64,000 nt of DNA. Source: Nostoc paludosum FACHB-159 (GTDB lineage: Bacteria; Cyanobacteriota; Cyanobacteriia; Cyanobacteriales; Nostocaceae). The stretch is taken from the NCBI RefSeq assembly GCF_014698835.1, contig NZ_JACJTU010000008.1:62001-126000 (forward strand), written 5' to 3'. Below, piece after piece: positions 44,186 through 54,153 of the stretch (its first letter is position 1; each line of letters opens with the position of its first letter). The notes under the pieces were generated by a model. That model saw nothing but the letters and a program-made list of their open reading frames with translations. It was not told where the DNA came from and searched no databases. The position numbers and the translations under genes are program-made.

Positions 44186-45621
44186 TCAGTTATTGCTCTA
44201 GTTAAGCGCGGCCGATCTAAACCAATCTGATTGAGGAGTAACCAAGATTGGATGAGGTCAGGGCCATGAACATCTCCAGTTAAAGCTGCTCTGAGCGATC
44301 GCATGACTAAGCCTTTTTTGACTTTTTGCTCTTTAACCACTTGTTTAATAATGTCCTGGGCTGATTCTTCCGAGAGTTGTGGCTGATTTTGCAAAGCTGT
44401 GACAATCCCCTCTAGGACAGCAGCAGAACCTTCTTGCTTGAGTTGTGCATTCCCTTCGTCGCTAAATTCAACTGTGTCGCTGAAAAACAGTTGACTCATA
44501 GCTACAGCATCTACCAGTCGAGTCAAGCTTTGGCTAATTAAAGTTACTAGCTGTTCTAACCAGGGGCGATCTCGTCCACCATCAAATTTATACCCAGCTG
44601 CTTCCCAATAGGGTATGAGTAAATCTGTGAGCTTATCTACAGGCGTATTGTGGATATACTGACTGTTCAACCAATCGAGTTTGTCCCAGTCAAATTTTGC
44701 ACCTGCTTTATTAACCCGCTCAAAGCCAAATTCCTTGGCTGCTGCTTCTAAGGTAAATATTTCTTGAGTTGAGTCTGGGGGCGACCAACCAAGTAATGTC
44801 ATGTAATTCACCAAGCCTTCAGCGGTAAAGCCCATTTGCTGAAAGTCAGAAATGGAAGTTACTCCATCCCGCTTGGAAAGCTTACGCCCTTCCTTGTTTA
44901 AAATCAGCGGTGCGTGGGCAAACTCTGGAATTTTTGCTCCGAAAGCTTCATACAGCAGAATTTGTTTGGCAGTGTTGGCGATGTGGTCTTCTCCGCGAAT
45001 GACATGGGTGATTTGCATATCGATGTCATCCACTACAACTACGAAGTTGTATAAAGGTTGACCGCTACCCTCTTCTGAAGCGCGGGCGATGACCATATCG
45101 CCACCTAAATCGCTACCTCGCCAAGACATTTTTCCCCTGACTAAATCGTTCCATACAATTTCGCGATCGTCTTCGATTTTGAAGCGAATGACAGAAGAAC
45201 GACCTTCTGCTTCAAAAGCGGCGCGTTGTTCTGGGGTGAGGTTGCGGTGACGGTTGTCATAGCGGGGAGCTTCGCCTCTAGCTTTTTGGGCTTCTCGCAA
45301 AGCCTCTAGTTCTTCGGGGGTGGTGTAGCAGCGATAGGCTAAGCCTCGATCTAGCAGTTGTTGTACTGCTTGTTTATAAAGATCCAAGCGTTGGGATTGA
45401 AAAAATGGTCCTTCATCCCAGTTCAGTCCTAGCCAACGCAGTCCTTGGAGGATATTTTCAGTGTATTCGGGACGCGATCGCTCTAGGTCTGTGTCTTCTA
45501 TTCTCAAAATAAACTTCCCGCCGTGGTGGCGGGCAAATAACCAGTTAAATACACCCGTTCTAGCTGTACCAATATGTAAACTTCCAGTAGGACTGGGTGC
45601 AAGACGTACTCTGACAGTCAC
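44173..45621 (-). CDS. gltX: Glutamyl-tRNA synthetase
   Basis: 482 aa class I synthetase. HIGH signature in [24 protein letters not shown] (residues 8-31), KMSKS-equivalent [10 protein letters not shown], and the GluRS core [14 protein letters not shown] and [34 protein letters not shown] are present. The C-terminal helical anticodon-binding domain is full length. In cyanobacteria it also charges tRNA-Gln as Glu-tRNA-Gln for the amidotransferase, and supplies Glu-tRNA for haem/chlorophyll synthesis. The last codons run into a repeat block. tRNA-Asp lies upstream on the same strand. Confidence 0.97.
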   Translation of the reverse strand: MTVRVRLAPSPTGSLHIGTARTGVFNWLFARHHGGKFILRIEDTDLERSRPEYTENILQGLRWLGLNWDEGPFFQSQRLDLYKQAVQQLLDRGLAYRCYTTPEELEALREAQKARGEAPRYDNRHRNLTPEQRAAFEAEGRSSVIRFKIEDDREIVWNDLVRGKMSWRGSDLGGDMVIARASEEGSGQPLYNFVVVVDDIDMQITHVIRGEDHIANTAKQILLYEAFGAKIPEFAHAPLILNKEGRKLSKRDGVTSISDFQQMGFTAEGLVNYMTLLGWSPPDSTQEIFTLEAAAKEFGFERVNKAGAKFDWDKLDWLNSQYIHNTPVDKLTDLLIPYWEAAGYKFDGGRDRPWLEQLVTLISQSLTRLVDAVAMSQLFFSDTVEFSDEGNAQLKQEGSAAVLEGIVTALQNQPQLSEESAQDIIKQVVKEQKVKKGLVMRSLRAALTGDVHGPDLIQSWLLLNQIGLDRPRLTRAITESRE

Positions 45622-45795
45622 AGTTAATTCTCTCTTTTACAAAGCATGAATAAATGTACCTTATATTTAAACTCTAAGCCCTGAGTCCATAAAGATACGA
45701 TTTCTTGGGTCTGTTACTGAGTCTATGAATACCAGGTAACTCAGTTACATTCCTTTGATATTTAGACTTAACACTCACTAATTTTGATTCTAGAA

Positions 45796-45869
45796 CGGGA
45801 CTGACGGGGCTCGAACCCGCAACTTCCGCCGTGACAGGGCGGTGCTCTAACCAATTGAACTACAGTCCC
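45796..45869 (-). tRNA. tRNA-Asp (GTC)
   Basis: 74 nt cloverleaf on the minus strand: acceptor GGGACTG/CAGTCCC with discriminator G, D-loop GTTCAATTGGTTAGAGC, anticodon stem CCGCC/GGCGG around CTGTCAC (anticodon GTC), and T-arm GCGGGTTCGAGCCCCGT. CCA is not encoded. Confidence 0.97.
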
Positions 45870-46040
45870 TTGATTTTCAACTTTCCTATTATCACTATTT
45901 TTTTTCTATCTGTCAAGTGTTTTCGGGTTGGAAATTAAAAATTTTTTGTGGGCATTGGGGAACCACTGCGTTGGGCGTCTCTGCCGACTTGTTCGCGTAG
46001 CGGCGACCACAGGACAAGCAAGTGGCGTCATTGGGCATTG

Positions 46041-46196
46041 GAGGCAGAAGGCAGGAGGCAGAAGGCAGGAGGCAGAAGGCAGAAGGCAGAAGGCAAGAGG
46101 CAGGAGGCAGGAGGCAGAAGGCAGGAGGCAGGAGGCAGGAGGCAGGAGGCAGAAGGCAGGAGGCAGGAGGCAGAAGGCAGGAGGCAGGAGGCAGAA
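46041..46196. repeat. GGCAGRA heptamer tandem array, about 22 copies
   Basis: About 156 bp of uninterrupted 7-bp units alternating GGCAGGA and GGCAGAA. All six frames stay open across it, so several long frames here are artefacts. Just before it is a GTTCGCGTAGCGGCGACC short repeat (about 45991-46008). The same heptamer occurs as 3-4 copies at 3753-3812. Copy number is likely to vary between strains. Confidence 0.9.
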
Positions 46197-46251
46197 GTTC
46201 TTGAATTTTGAATTGATTTGTCTCCCCATCTCCCCACTACCTCCAAGTAGT

Positions 46252-47778
46252 TTAGATAGAGCCTGATAATACAACCTGGGGCTTTGATTCCAAGTGCTGT
46301 AATATCCGTGATTGCATTTGTTTATACTGGTGCTTTAATAGCTGTTTACTTAAGTGGGGTTGAGAAGTGGCTGGTAGGTTATAACTCTGTTCCACCCAAG
46401 TTTTTAACATTTGGCGCTGAGTTGGGTCAATACGACTACTGAGAACATTAGCACAGGAATGTGGTGCTTCCAGAGTAAAGAAAATCAACGGGTAGCGTTC
46501 ATTTTCAGCTAGGAAACTCACTAGTTTAAGATTTTGCGGATTTTGCATATCTAGGTAGCAAGGTAGCCACTTAGGGGCTAGTTCCCGATGATAGAGTACA
46601 GTCACCCATAACAGCATTGGGTGGGGGGATGTGATGAAAATAAATTGATTGTATCGAGTAGAGAGAGCATAGTTTTTGATTTCTTGCTTAGACAACATTA
46701 ACCAGAGTGCTGCTACAGATTTGTGTCCGGTATCTACAAGCTGGGGAAAAACAATTTCTTGAATTGGTTTGTTCTCAGGCCAGGAAAGTTGGCGACAGGT
46801 TTGTTCTAATGGGATTGTTAAGCCAGAATCTAAGGGACGGCTAAGGATAGATCTAGAGGCTAAAGTTGTAGGTAAAGTAGGACAATTAGATTGTTCTATG
46901 CTGTTGAGAACTTGCAAAATTTGAGCAATATTTTGTGGGCGATCGCTTGCTTTTTTAGCAAGACAAGCCATGATTAAATTATTGAGTTTTTGAGGTAATT
47001 TTAAATTGGGTTTTACATCTGCGATCGCCCTTGGTGGTTCAAAGTGATGTGCTTTATACCAAGCACCAAAAAAATCAGTTTCCGGTTCCCAAGGTTTTTT
47101 GCCTGTGAGCATTTCAAACATCATTACACCCAGGCTATAAATATCTGACCGACCATCTAATTTTTCCCCATCTAGCTGTTCTGGAGAACAATAGGGCAAA
47201 GTTCCATTAAAACCTGTACTTGTACTAGCTGTTGATGCATAATTTAAAAATTTAGCTATACCAAAATCTAAAATTTTAACTAAGTGACCCAATATTGGAT
47301 CGGGGATAACTAATATATTTGCAGGTTTGATATCTCTATGAACTAATGGACAAATTTTGCCGTCAATATTAATACCTTGATGGGCACACTGTAAACCCAA
47401 ACAAATTTGTCGGAAAATAGTTAAAAACATCGGTAAAGATAGCGGAATTAAATCCTTTAAACTTTTCCCAAATAGATATTCCATGACGTAGTAGGGTTTT
47501 CCTTTTTCACTAACGCCATAATCATACGCCCGCACGATATGTACACTTTTTTGACTTAAAGCTGCACTCATTAAAGCTTCACGAGCGAAGTCTTGTTGCA
47601 TTTTGCTATCAACAACAGTCTGAGTCAAAAATTTGATGGCAACTGGTGTTCCGCCTAACAAAATATCATTTGCTAAAAAAACTTCCCCCATGCCACCGCT
47701 GCCAATTAATTGCTTGAGTTGATAACGATTGGCAAGCAAGCCCTTACTACTTGTAGATGCAAATGGGCTTTGATTCAC
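46252..47778 (-). CDS. Serine/threonine protein kinase with shared C-terminal domain (copy 1)
   Basis: 508 aa. Kinase domain about 18-292: G-loop GSGGMG (26-31), Lys49, catalytic HRDIKPAN (147-154), DFG (171-173), SPE (198-200) and [16 protein letters not shown]. There is no membrane helix, so it is cytoplasmic. Residues about 330-490 form a second domain also present in the neighbouring kinase: [50 protein letters not shown], then a helical tail. I do not recognise that domain. The gene lies about 90 bp after its paralogue and ends beside the heptamer array. Confidence 0.92.
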   Translation of the reverse strand: MNQSPFASTSSKGLLANRYQLKQLIGSGGMGEVFLANDILLGGTPVAIKFLTQTVVDSKMQQDFAREALMSAALSQKSVHIVRAYDYGVSEKGKPYYVMEYLFGKSLKDLIPLSLPMFLTIFRQICLGLQCAHQGINIDGKICPLVHRDIKPANILVIPDPILGHLVKILDFGIAKFLNYASTASTSTGFNGTLPYCSPEQLDGEKLDGRSDIYSLGVMMFEMLTGKKPWEPETDFFGAWYKAHHFEPPRAIADVKPNLKLPQKLNNLIMACLAKKASDRPQNIAQILQVLNSIEQSNCPTLPTTLASRSILSRPLDSGLTIPLEQTCRQLSWPENKPIQEIVFPQLVDTGHKSVAALWLMLSKQEIKNYALSTRYNQFIFITSPHPMLLWVTVLYHRELAPKWLPCYLDMQNPQNLKLVSFLAENERYPLIFFTLEAPHSCANVLSSRIDPTQRQMLKTWVEQSYNLPATSQPHLSKQLLKHQYKQMQSRILQHLESKPQVVLSGSI

Positions 47779-47866
47779 TTTAATAACCTCTGCTCCTTAG
47801 TCTATTTACAGTTCGTAATACCAAAAGAGAAATTTTGTTAGCTAATGTTGAGAATATAGTGAAATT

Positions 47867-49495
47867 TTAACGAATTGATAGAAATTTAAAAATCATTTCC
47901 CAAAACTTAGCTAATCTGTTTTTTAAATTTTCTTTTTCAGCTTTTTGTTCTGCCACTAACTTGCGTAAAATGTCTAATTTGAGCTTTTCATATTCTATCT
48001 TCAAAATATTTTTTGCTTCTTGAGACAAGATTGATTCATTTAATTCTTGATTCATATTTAACGAATCTATAATTTGCTGACGTTGGTTAGCTGTGAGACT
48101 TAAAGTTGTGACATGAGAGCAACGATTGGGATCTTCTAAAGGAAAAAATAGTAGATGATAATAACCTACTTCTGCTAAGCTACGTGCTATATTCTGTCCT
48201 TTGCTATCTTTCAAATCTAAAAAATAAGGTAGCCATTTGGTAAGAGAAGGTTCGGCATCGTACAGCACTGTTACCCATAACAACATTGGGTATACATTCA
48301 TTTTAGTAATAAATTCTGTACTATGTACTTTATCCAAAAATTTTACAATCTCTTGTTTTGGCAACATAGCCCAAAAGGTTGGTATAGGTCTTTGAGGAGT
48401 ATGTAATAAATGCGGAAATCCAATTGGTGCAACTGGTTTGTTTTTAGGCCAATTTTTCTGCAAACATTCTTTTTCGGATAATAATGTTGCGGGAACTAAT
48501 TGCATATCTGATGGGATTGCAACATTATTTTTCGGAGTATAACTAGTATCCTCAAGCTGACTATTTACCTTTGCTAATTCATCTAAAATCTGGTTGATAT
48601 TTTGGGGACGATCGCTTACTTCTTTTGCTAAACAACTCATTAATATTTTTTGTAATCCCTGGGGTATTTTTACTTGGGGATTTACTTCTTCAACTGTAGG
48701 CGGCATTTGAAAACGATGTGCTTGATACCAACTACCAAAGGAGTTACTTTTTGTCTGAAATGGATGTTTACCTGTCAACATTTCAAACATTAATACTCCC
48801 AAACTGTAAATATCAGAGCGTACATCCAACAGTTTGCGTCCTTCCATGTGTTCTGGAGAACAATAAGGCAAACTGCCAATAAAAGAATCTGTCAGGGTCA
48901 TCCCACTTCGCTCTGTTAAAAACTTGGCGATACCAAAATCGAGAATTTTGACAATTTCTCCGTGTTTAGTATCTTGACTGAGAAATATGTTTTCTGGTTT
49001 GATATCTCTGTGAACAATGGGATAAATTTCTCCTTTGAGGCTAATACCTTGGTGGGCACATTGTAAACCCAAACAAATTTCAGTAGAGAGATCTAAAAAC
49101 TGCGATATTGTTAAAGGCTTAACTTTGAGAATTTGTTTGAGGTTTTTACCTTGGAGATATTCCATTACATAAAAGGGAATTTTATCCTCAGTGACACCGT
49201 AACTTAAAATCCGAACAATATGTTTACTTTTACGACCTAATTGAGCGCCAATAAAAATCTCTCTGGCAAACCGTTGAGACATGTGCTGGTTGGATAGACT
49301 AAGTGATAGAATTTTGATAGCGATCGCCATCCCAGCTTTAGCAGTATCTTCTGCTAAGTAAACTCTACCCATCCCTCCTTTACCAATCAAATCTCTGATT
49401 AAATATCGATTATTTAAAAGTTGTCCAATATAATTGTCTAATTCTACTTTTTGCCCTACCATATTCTCAATTTTGTTTTGTGTCATAAAAATCAA
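47867..49495 (-). CDS. Serine/threonine protein kinase with shared C-terminal domain (copy 2)
   Basis: 542 aa. Kinase domain about 28-305: GKGGMG (38-43), Lys61, HRDIKPEN (162-169), DFG (186-188), YCSPEH. C-terminal domain about 346-510 is homologous to that of copy 1: [70 protein letters not shown]. It ends with a charged helical tail (KAEKENLKNRLAKFWEM). ATG at codon 4 is an alternative start. The pair arose by tandem duplication and may be cotranscribed. Confidence 0.92.
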   Translation of the reverse strand: MIFMTQNKIENMVGQKVELDNYIGQLLNNRYLIRDLIGKGGMGRVYLAEDTAKAGMAIAIKILSLSLSNQHMSQRFAREIFIGAQLGRKSKHIVRILSYGVTEDKIPFYVMEYLQGKNLKQILKVKPLTISQFLDLSTEICLGLQCAHQGISLKGEIYPIVHRDIKPENIFLSQDTKHGEIVKILDFGIAKFLTERSGMTLTDSFIGSLPYCSPEHMEGRKLLDVRSDIYSLGVLMFEMLTGKHPFQTKSNSFGSWYQAHRFQMPPTVEEVNPQVKIPQGLQKILMSCLAKEVSDRPQNINQILDELAKVNSQLEDTSYTPKNNVAIPSDMQLVPATLLSEKECLQKNWPKNKPVAPIGFPHLLHTPQRPIPTFWAMLPKQEIVKFLDKVHSTEFITKMNVYPMLLWVTVLYDAEPSLTKWLPYFLDLKDSKGQNIARSLAEVGYYHLLFFPLEDPNRCSHVTTLSLTANQRQQIIDSLNMNQELNESILSQEAKNILKIEYEKLKLDILRKLVAEQKAEKENLKNRLAKFWEMIFKFLSIR

Positions 49496-49827
49496 TTATG
49501 AAAAATATTGTTGGCAAAATCCTTGAATAAGTTTAGTCAATTATTAGTTCTTATTCTTAAAAACAAATTCAGGCTTTTTACAGTAATTGAACGATATAAT
49601 TTGATAAATTACTCTAAGAAAAATTTATTTTCTTAAACATCGGTCGTCTCTCTGCAAAAGCTCTTATACATTATGTAACATATTTATTAAGGAATACGGT
49701 TGAGAAATTACACTGAAAGTACGATTAAACTAGATAAATTTAGCTTCTAGGTTCCGTGAATACACAGTAACAATCAGAAAAAACTAAATATAACAATCCT
49801 ATTTAATTTGTGAAAATTTACATATTC
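49496..49827. other. Spacer upstream of the kinase pair
   Basis: AT-rich, no gene. Presumably contains the promoter of the kinase operon near 49496-49650. Confidence 0.5.
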
Positions 49828-49860
49828 AGATCCCCGACTTCTTTAAGAAGTCGGGGATCT
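49828..49860. terminator. 33-bp near-perfect palindrome after the phytase-like gene
   Basis: AGATCCCCGACTTCTT and its exact complement AAGAAGTCGGGGATCT meet around one base. It lies about 20 bp beyond the stop of the minus-strand gene at 49882, as a strong hairpin; T/A runs are weak. A dispersed Nostoc repeat type. Confidence 0.7.
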
Positions 49861-49881
49861 AACTTTTCAAACTGTGTATCG

Positions 49882-51066
49882 TTAACGATTGAGATTCGGC
49901 AGTAAACGGCGTAATAATCTGATTAGCGGTGTTTCGATTTTAATTTTAAAAGCTAGAATTTTGGTGCGTTGCAGAGAGTTAAAATTGTTGTCGCTGATGA
50001 GAATTAATGAGCGCTGTCCATCAGGTAACTTAGGGCCAAGAGTTAGACCTTCAATGTTGTCTAAGACTACATCTAGAGTTCTCAAATCTAACAATAGTTT
50101 TTTCTTAACAGGTTTAATATTCTTGGAATCAACTGCTAAAAGGCTATCAATATTGTGAATATCATCCGCTCCTTCTAAAGAAACTTGAAACAGAGAAACA
50201 GCAAATCCTAAACCTGTAAAAGACCGTTCTAAACTTAAAAAGTGCCCTCCATCGTCGAGAGCAAATATATCGGGTAATCCACTAGCGAACTTACCGGTCA
50301 AATTCAAAAACGGTGCTACTGGTTGAGTTTGGTAAAGAAATTCCTGTTCTGGCTGGTTGGTGAGCAAGTTATATTGCAAAATCCGACAAGGACTGCCGAT
50401 TTTGGGTTGCGCTGCTGAACCATCTTGAATTAAAGCATTTTCTGTAGCTGTAAATAGATATTTTTCATCAGGTGTAATGGTCAGGCTTTCAAAAGCTAAA
50501 TTGTTACGGATACCTTGTTTACCTTTTTTATCTGGCAAAAACTTATTTGGTATGGGAAGTGTTGTAATTTCTTTACCAGAAGATAGGGAGAATTCTTTAA
50601 TAAAAGGATTAATTAATTTGCCAACATCGCCTTCTGAAGAAATAAATACAGTACCTTTATTAGTTAAAGCAATGCCTTCTGTATCAGTTTGACTAGGAGG
50701 AAATTTGTCACCGCTTTCATTTAATAAGGTGGTAACATTAACAACGGTAACTCCATTTTTTTGTAGGGAACCCTTGCTTAAATCGATTTTCAAAGTGTAG
50801 AAACGGGTATTACCTTTTTGTCCGCGGTCGTCAGAAATCGCGTAATAAAGGTTATTCTTGACATCATAGGTAATTCCAGATAAACCTCCAACTTCGGTTT
50901 TTTGAAAGGTTAAATTTTTGGGTAAAGTAACTTCTCCGATAAATTTTATGCTACTGATTTCACTAGCTATTGACGGGAAGTTTGTGAATAAGAGGCTGAT
51001 AATTAGAATCGGTATGAAAAAGTAAATAATTCGTGGGAATAGGAAGATTTTTTTAATTAACCGCAT
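49882..51066 (-). CDS. Esterase-like/phytase-like secreted protein
   Basis: 394 aa. Signal anchor or signal peptide (FFIPILIISLLFTNFPSIASE, about 16-36). The mature region is of the phytase-like (PF13449 type) beta-propeller family: VGGLSGITYDVKNNLYYAISDDRGQ, FPPSQTDTEGIALTNKGTVFISSEGD, NLAFESLTITPDEKYLFTATE, DVVLDNIEGLTLGPKLPDG, LILISDNNFN. These loops carry the acidic metal-binding residues. It probably acts on a phosphoester or ester in the periplasm; real phytase activity is not shown for most members. Confidence 0.88.
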   Translation of the reverse strand: MRLIKKIFLFPRIIYFFIPILIISLLFTNFPSIASEISSIKFIGEVTLPKNLTFQKTEVGGLSGITYDVKNNLYYAISDDRGQKGNTRFYTLKIDLSKGSLQKNGVTVVNVTTLLNESGDKFPPSQTDTEGIALTNKGTVFISSEGDVGKLINPFIKEFSLSSGKEITTLPIPNKFLPDKKGKQGIRNNLAFESLTITPDEKYLFTATENALIQDGSAAQPKIGSPCRILQYNLLTNQPEQEFLYQTQPVAPFLNLTGKFASGLPDIFALDDGGHFLSLERSFTGLGFAVSLFQVSLEGADDIHNIDSLLAVDSKNIKPVKKKLLLDLRTLDVVLDNIEGLTLGPKLPDGQRSLILISDNNFNSLQRTKILAFKIKIETPLIRLLRRLLPNLNR

Positions 51067-51238
51067 GGAAAGCTATTACTAAAAAGTAACTGGGGATTAG
51101 GAATTGGGGACTGGGTAATTATACCAATTCTCTAAAATCCGGCAACACATTCAAAATTCTCTAAATATCACAGGAATTAGTATTAGAAATTCTTTCCCCA
51201 CTCCCCACTCCCCACTCCTCATTAGGATTTAGCACTAA

Positions 51239-52699
51239 TTAAGCAAGTTGCCAAGCATATTCATCCTCGAAAAACTGAACGAGCCAGTCTTTAACTAGGC
51301 GGGTGGCGCGACAGTCATCTTCGTTGTAGCTTTGGATACTTTCTAATAAAGTACGATCGCCTGTTTCTAACCACTGGTCATACCAGTAAATGCACTTAGC
51401 TCCACTAGCTTCTTTATTACGCCACTCAAATCCCAACCAACGAGCGATCGCTTTGAGGGCATAGCTTTCTACAGGTAATGCTACGCTTTGGGTTAATTGT
51501 TCGTATATATCGACAAATCGATTCAGTACGGGGCGCACGGAGGAGTACGGAGTATTGTAAAGCTTTGCCAGTCGTTGGACTGTATCAAATTCATACACAC
51601 AAAAATGATAAATTGGTGCTTGGGGATATAGCCAAACCAAATTCAAAAATTGCTGCCAAACTAATTCTTCGTCTTCTGGTTTATCTGCTAAAAAAGAATA
51701 AAATTTTTCTGTGTTGGCAACTTTATCTACCACCAAAACACCCAAAAGATAATTTAAATCCAAGTCTGGTTGTGCTTCAATATCAAAGTAAAGCTCTATA
51801 GGCGCTGTGAATGTAATATTTTCCTTTGGTAGCGGATACGGTAAAATTAGAGGTCGTTTTTGGAGTACAGATTGAGCTTGCACTACCAACTTCGCCGCTA
51901 CTTGGGTGTCAAAACCAACCAGGTTTTCGAGAATGGCTGGACTAGTGTTGGCGAGAGATTCTAGTGTAGTTATGTCTAAGGCTTGGAGTTGAGTGTAGCG
52001 AATGGGTGTTACGCCTGGTAAGAGTGAGAGATGTTGCTGAGTTTGAGCGATGGCATAACATTGACTATACCAATGGCAAAGATTACACTTTTGTCGAGAA
52101 ATAAACACCTCTGGCGGATTTGGTAACTCTAAAGCTTGAATAAATTCCTCCAGAATTTGGTGCATTTGTGGCGTCCACTTAAACAGATCCACCGCATAAC
52201 TAGTGTTTTTAGTCCGCAAAATCAATAAAGCTGTTTCGGGTACAATTCCTTGGATTGTTGCCAACACTTGGGCATGAAACGCAGCCACAACTTGATATTC
52301 TTGTTTAGGACGCTTACCGAGTTCAATACTAGCCGGCACATACATCCAATCTCCAAAATGGGATTGTCCTGGCTGTTTAACGAGTAAATCTGGACGACTC
52401 AGTAAGGTGTATGCTTCAGAATAAGTTACTGATAACACTCCTTTATAGATGTACTCAACCCCTTGTTGCATCAATTCTAAAGTTGCCTTTTCTCCCACTT
52501 TCCAACTTCCAGATGGATAATCAGGCTGCTGGTAAGTCAACTGTGCCAAATTACTCAGTTGATGAGCAATTTTGTCTTGTTGGAGTTTCCCCAGCAGCTC
52601 ATTGGGAGCATCGCGCAGACCTTTGTCACCGTGGATATCTAAAAAAGATCGGCGTTTACAGCGTTGGTATTGCAGTAGGAGTTCAGCATTAATCAGCAT
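51239..52699 (-). CDS. TM0106-family RecB-like nuclease with RNase H-like domain
   Basis: 486 aa. N-terminal PD-(D/E)XK half (about 1-220) with four Cys that could hold a 4Fe-4S cluster as in Cas4/AddB: C14, C205, C208, C214. RPDLLV (D104) and ELGK (about 126-129) are the nuclease-like acidic and Lys residues. C-terminal RNase H-like exonuclease half (about 300-480) begins YFDIEAQPD and ends YNEDDCRATRLV, giving the DEDD-type acids. The family is conserved but its role in DNA repair or processing is not settled. No CRISPR or cas gene is nearby. Confidence 0.88.
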   Translation of the reverse strand: MLINAELLLQYQRCKRRSFLDIHGDKGLRDAPNELLGKLQQDKIAHQLSNLAQLTYQQPDYPSGSWKVGEKATLELMQQGVEYIYKGVLSVTYSEAYTLLSRPDLLVKQPGQSHFGDWMYVPASIELGKRPKQEYQVVAAFHAQVLATIQGIVPETALLILRTKNTSYAVDLFKWTPQMHQILEEFIQALELPNPPEVFISRQKCNLCHWYSQCYAIAQTQQHLSLLPGVTPIRYTQLQALDITTLESLANTSPAILENLVGFDTQVAAKLVVQAQSVLQKRPLILPYPLPKENITFTAPIELYFDIEAQPDLDLNYLLGVLVVDKVANTEKFYSFLADKPEDEELVWQQFLNLVWLYPQAPIYHFCVYEFDTVQRLAKLYNTPYSSVRPVLNRFVDIYEQLTQSVALPVESYALKAIARWLGFEWRNKEASGAKCIYWYDQWLETGDRTLLESIQSYNEDDCRATRLVKDWLVQFFEDEYAWQLA

Positions 52700-52879
52700 T
52701 TCTTTAAGTTAACAACAATTAGTACTCTGTGGGAGTAACTCAGACAATTAATAATGAAATGGGAGTTGACTGTTGAGAGCCAGTTGCTTTGAGCTGGGGA
52801 ACCCATCCAACGCACTGGCTACTGTAGACTGCTGGCTGTTAACAAATCACCAATGACTAATCCAAAATCTAAAATTAAT

Positions 52880-54073
52880 ATGGCCACTAGTTCTGTTGCA
52901 CAAACCAGATTGCATCGCCATCGAGAGCAATTTCCTGCTTTAGCTAATAAGACTTATTTTAATTATGGAGGACAAGGGCCGATGCCTCTTGGGGCGATGA
53001 ATGCGATCGCTCAAACTGAAGCCGATCTTCAGCATATAGGCCCTTTTGGTAATGAGGCATATCGGTGGCTAAGACCGCAAGTGCAAGCTGCTAGAGTTGC
53101 GATCGCTTCCGAGTTCCAGATTCCAACTGATACAATAAGCCTGACTCAGAATGTCACTGTTGGCTGTAATATCGCCATGTGGGGTCTAGAATGGCGGGCT
53201 GGTGACCATATACTACTCTCAGATTGCGAACACCCAGGCGTGATTGCCACAGCCCAAGAAATCAGCAGGCGATTCTCTGTAGAAGTTAGTACCTGTCCCC
53301 TAAAGGCAACTTTAAATGAAGGCGACCCCGTAAAAGTCATTAGCCAACATTTACGCCCCAATACCCGCCTAGTAATATTGAGTCATGTTTTCTGGAATAC
53401 GGGTCAGGTTTTACCCCTGGATAAAATTGCCGAACTATGCAGAAATAATCATTCTGCGCTGTTAATAGATGCTGCCCAATCTGCTGGTTTGTTGCCTTTA
53501 AATTTGACTGAATTGGGGGTAGATTTTTATGCTTTCACTGGTCACAAATGGTTATGTGGCCCTGCTGGTGCAGGGGGTTTGTATGTGCGACCAGAAGCGC
53601 GAGAAAGCCTCAAACCTACATTTATTGGCTTGAATGGCCTTGTTGTAGATAGTCAATCTCAGCCTGTGGATTGGCTTCCAGATGGGCGACGATATGAAGT
53701 CTCTACAGTAGCTTATCCTTTGTATGTCGGTTTACGGGAGGCGATCGCTATCCATCAGCAATGGGGAACTTCACAAGAACGTTACGAACAAATTTGTCAC
53801 AACAGTGAGTACCTCTGGCGAAAGTTAGCGGCGTTAACTGATGTTAAATGTCTGCGAAATTCTCCACCAGAAAGCGGCATAGTCTCTTTTGAACTGACAA
53901 ATAATCAGGCTCAAGCTCATCTTAAATTAGTGGAATTTTTAGACTCACAAAAAATATTAACTCGTACAATTGCCAATCCTAGTTGTATCCGCCTCACCGT
54001 CCATTACTTTACTTTAGAATCGGAAATCGACCAATTAATTGAGGCGATTCAAACTTTTTGCAAAACTAATTAA
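52880..54073 (+). CDS. Class V aminotransferase (cysteine desulfurase-like)
   Basis: 397 aa from ATG 52880; the in-frame ATG at 52853 would add codons written over a CCAAAATCTAAAATT heptamer repeat. Fold-type I PLP enzyme: Asp in LLIDAAQSAG, Schiff-base Lys in FTGHKWLCGPAGAGGLYV, and NVTVGCNIAMWGLEW near the cofactor phosphate. It is close to isopenicillin N epimerase/SufS-like enzymes. The mobile loop Cys typical of SufS is not evident, so desulfurase activity is uncertain. Next gene 80 bp away, same direction. Confidence 0.88.
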   Translation: MATSSVAQTRLHRHREQFPALANKTYFNYGGQGPMPLGAMNAIAQTEADLQHIGPFGNEAYRWLRPQVQAARVAIASEFQIPTDTISLTQNVTVGCNIAMWGLEWRAGDHILLSDCEHPGVIATAQEISRRFSVEVSTCPLKATLNEGDPVKVISQHLRPNTRLVILSHVFWNTGQVLPLDKIAELCRNNHSALLIDAAQSAGLLPLNLTELGVDFYAFTGHKWLCGPAGAGGLYVRPEARESLKPTFIGLNGLVVDSQSQPVDWLPDGRRYEVSTVAYPLYVGLREAIAIHQQWGTSQERYEQICHNSEYLWRKLAALTDVKCLRNSPPESGIVSFELTNNQAQAHLKLVEFLDSQKILTRTIANPSCIRLTVHYFTLESEIDQLIEAIQTFCKTN

Positions 54074-54153
54074 GACTTAAGAGTTAGAAGTTAATAAATA
54101 AAAATTACAAACTTTTAACTCTCTACTCCCAACTCCCAACTCCTAACTTAAAA

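Noticed and set aside
46041-46196. Possible CRISPR-like array
   Set aside because: Units are 7 bp with no spacers; it is a simple tandem repeat.
45928-46274. Several long frames with [10 protein letters not shown] or [10 protein letters not shown] periodicity
   Set aside because: They are translations of the GGCAGRA heptamer array, which stays open in every frame.
51239-52699. Cas4-like gene as a sign of a CRISPR system
   Set aside because: Architecture is TM0106 with a second nuclease half and there are no repeats or cas genes nearby.
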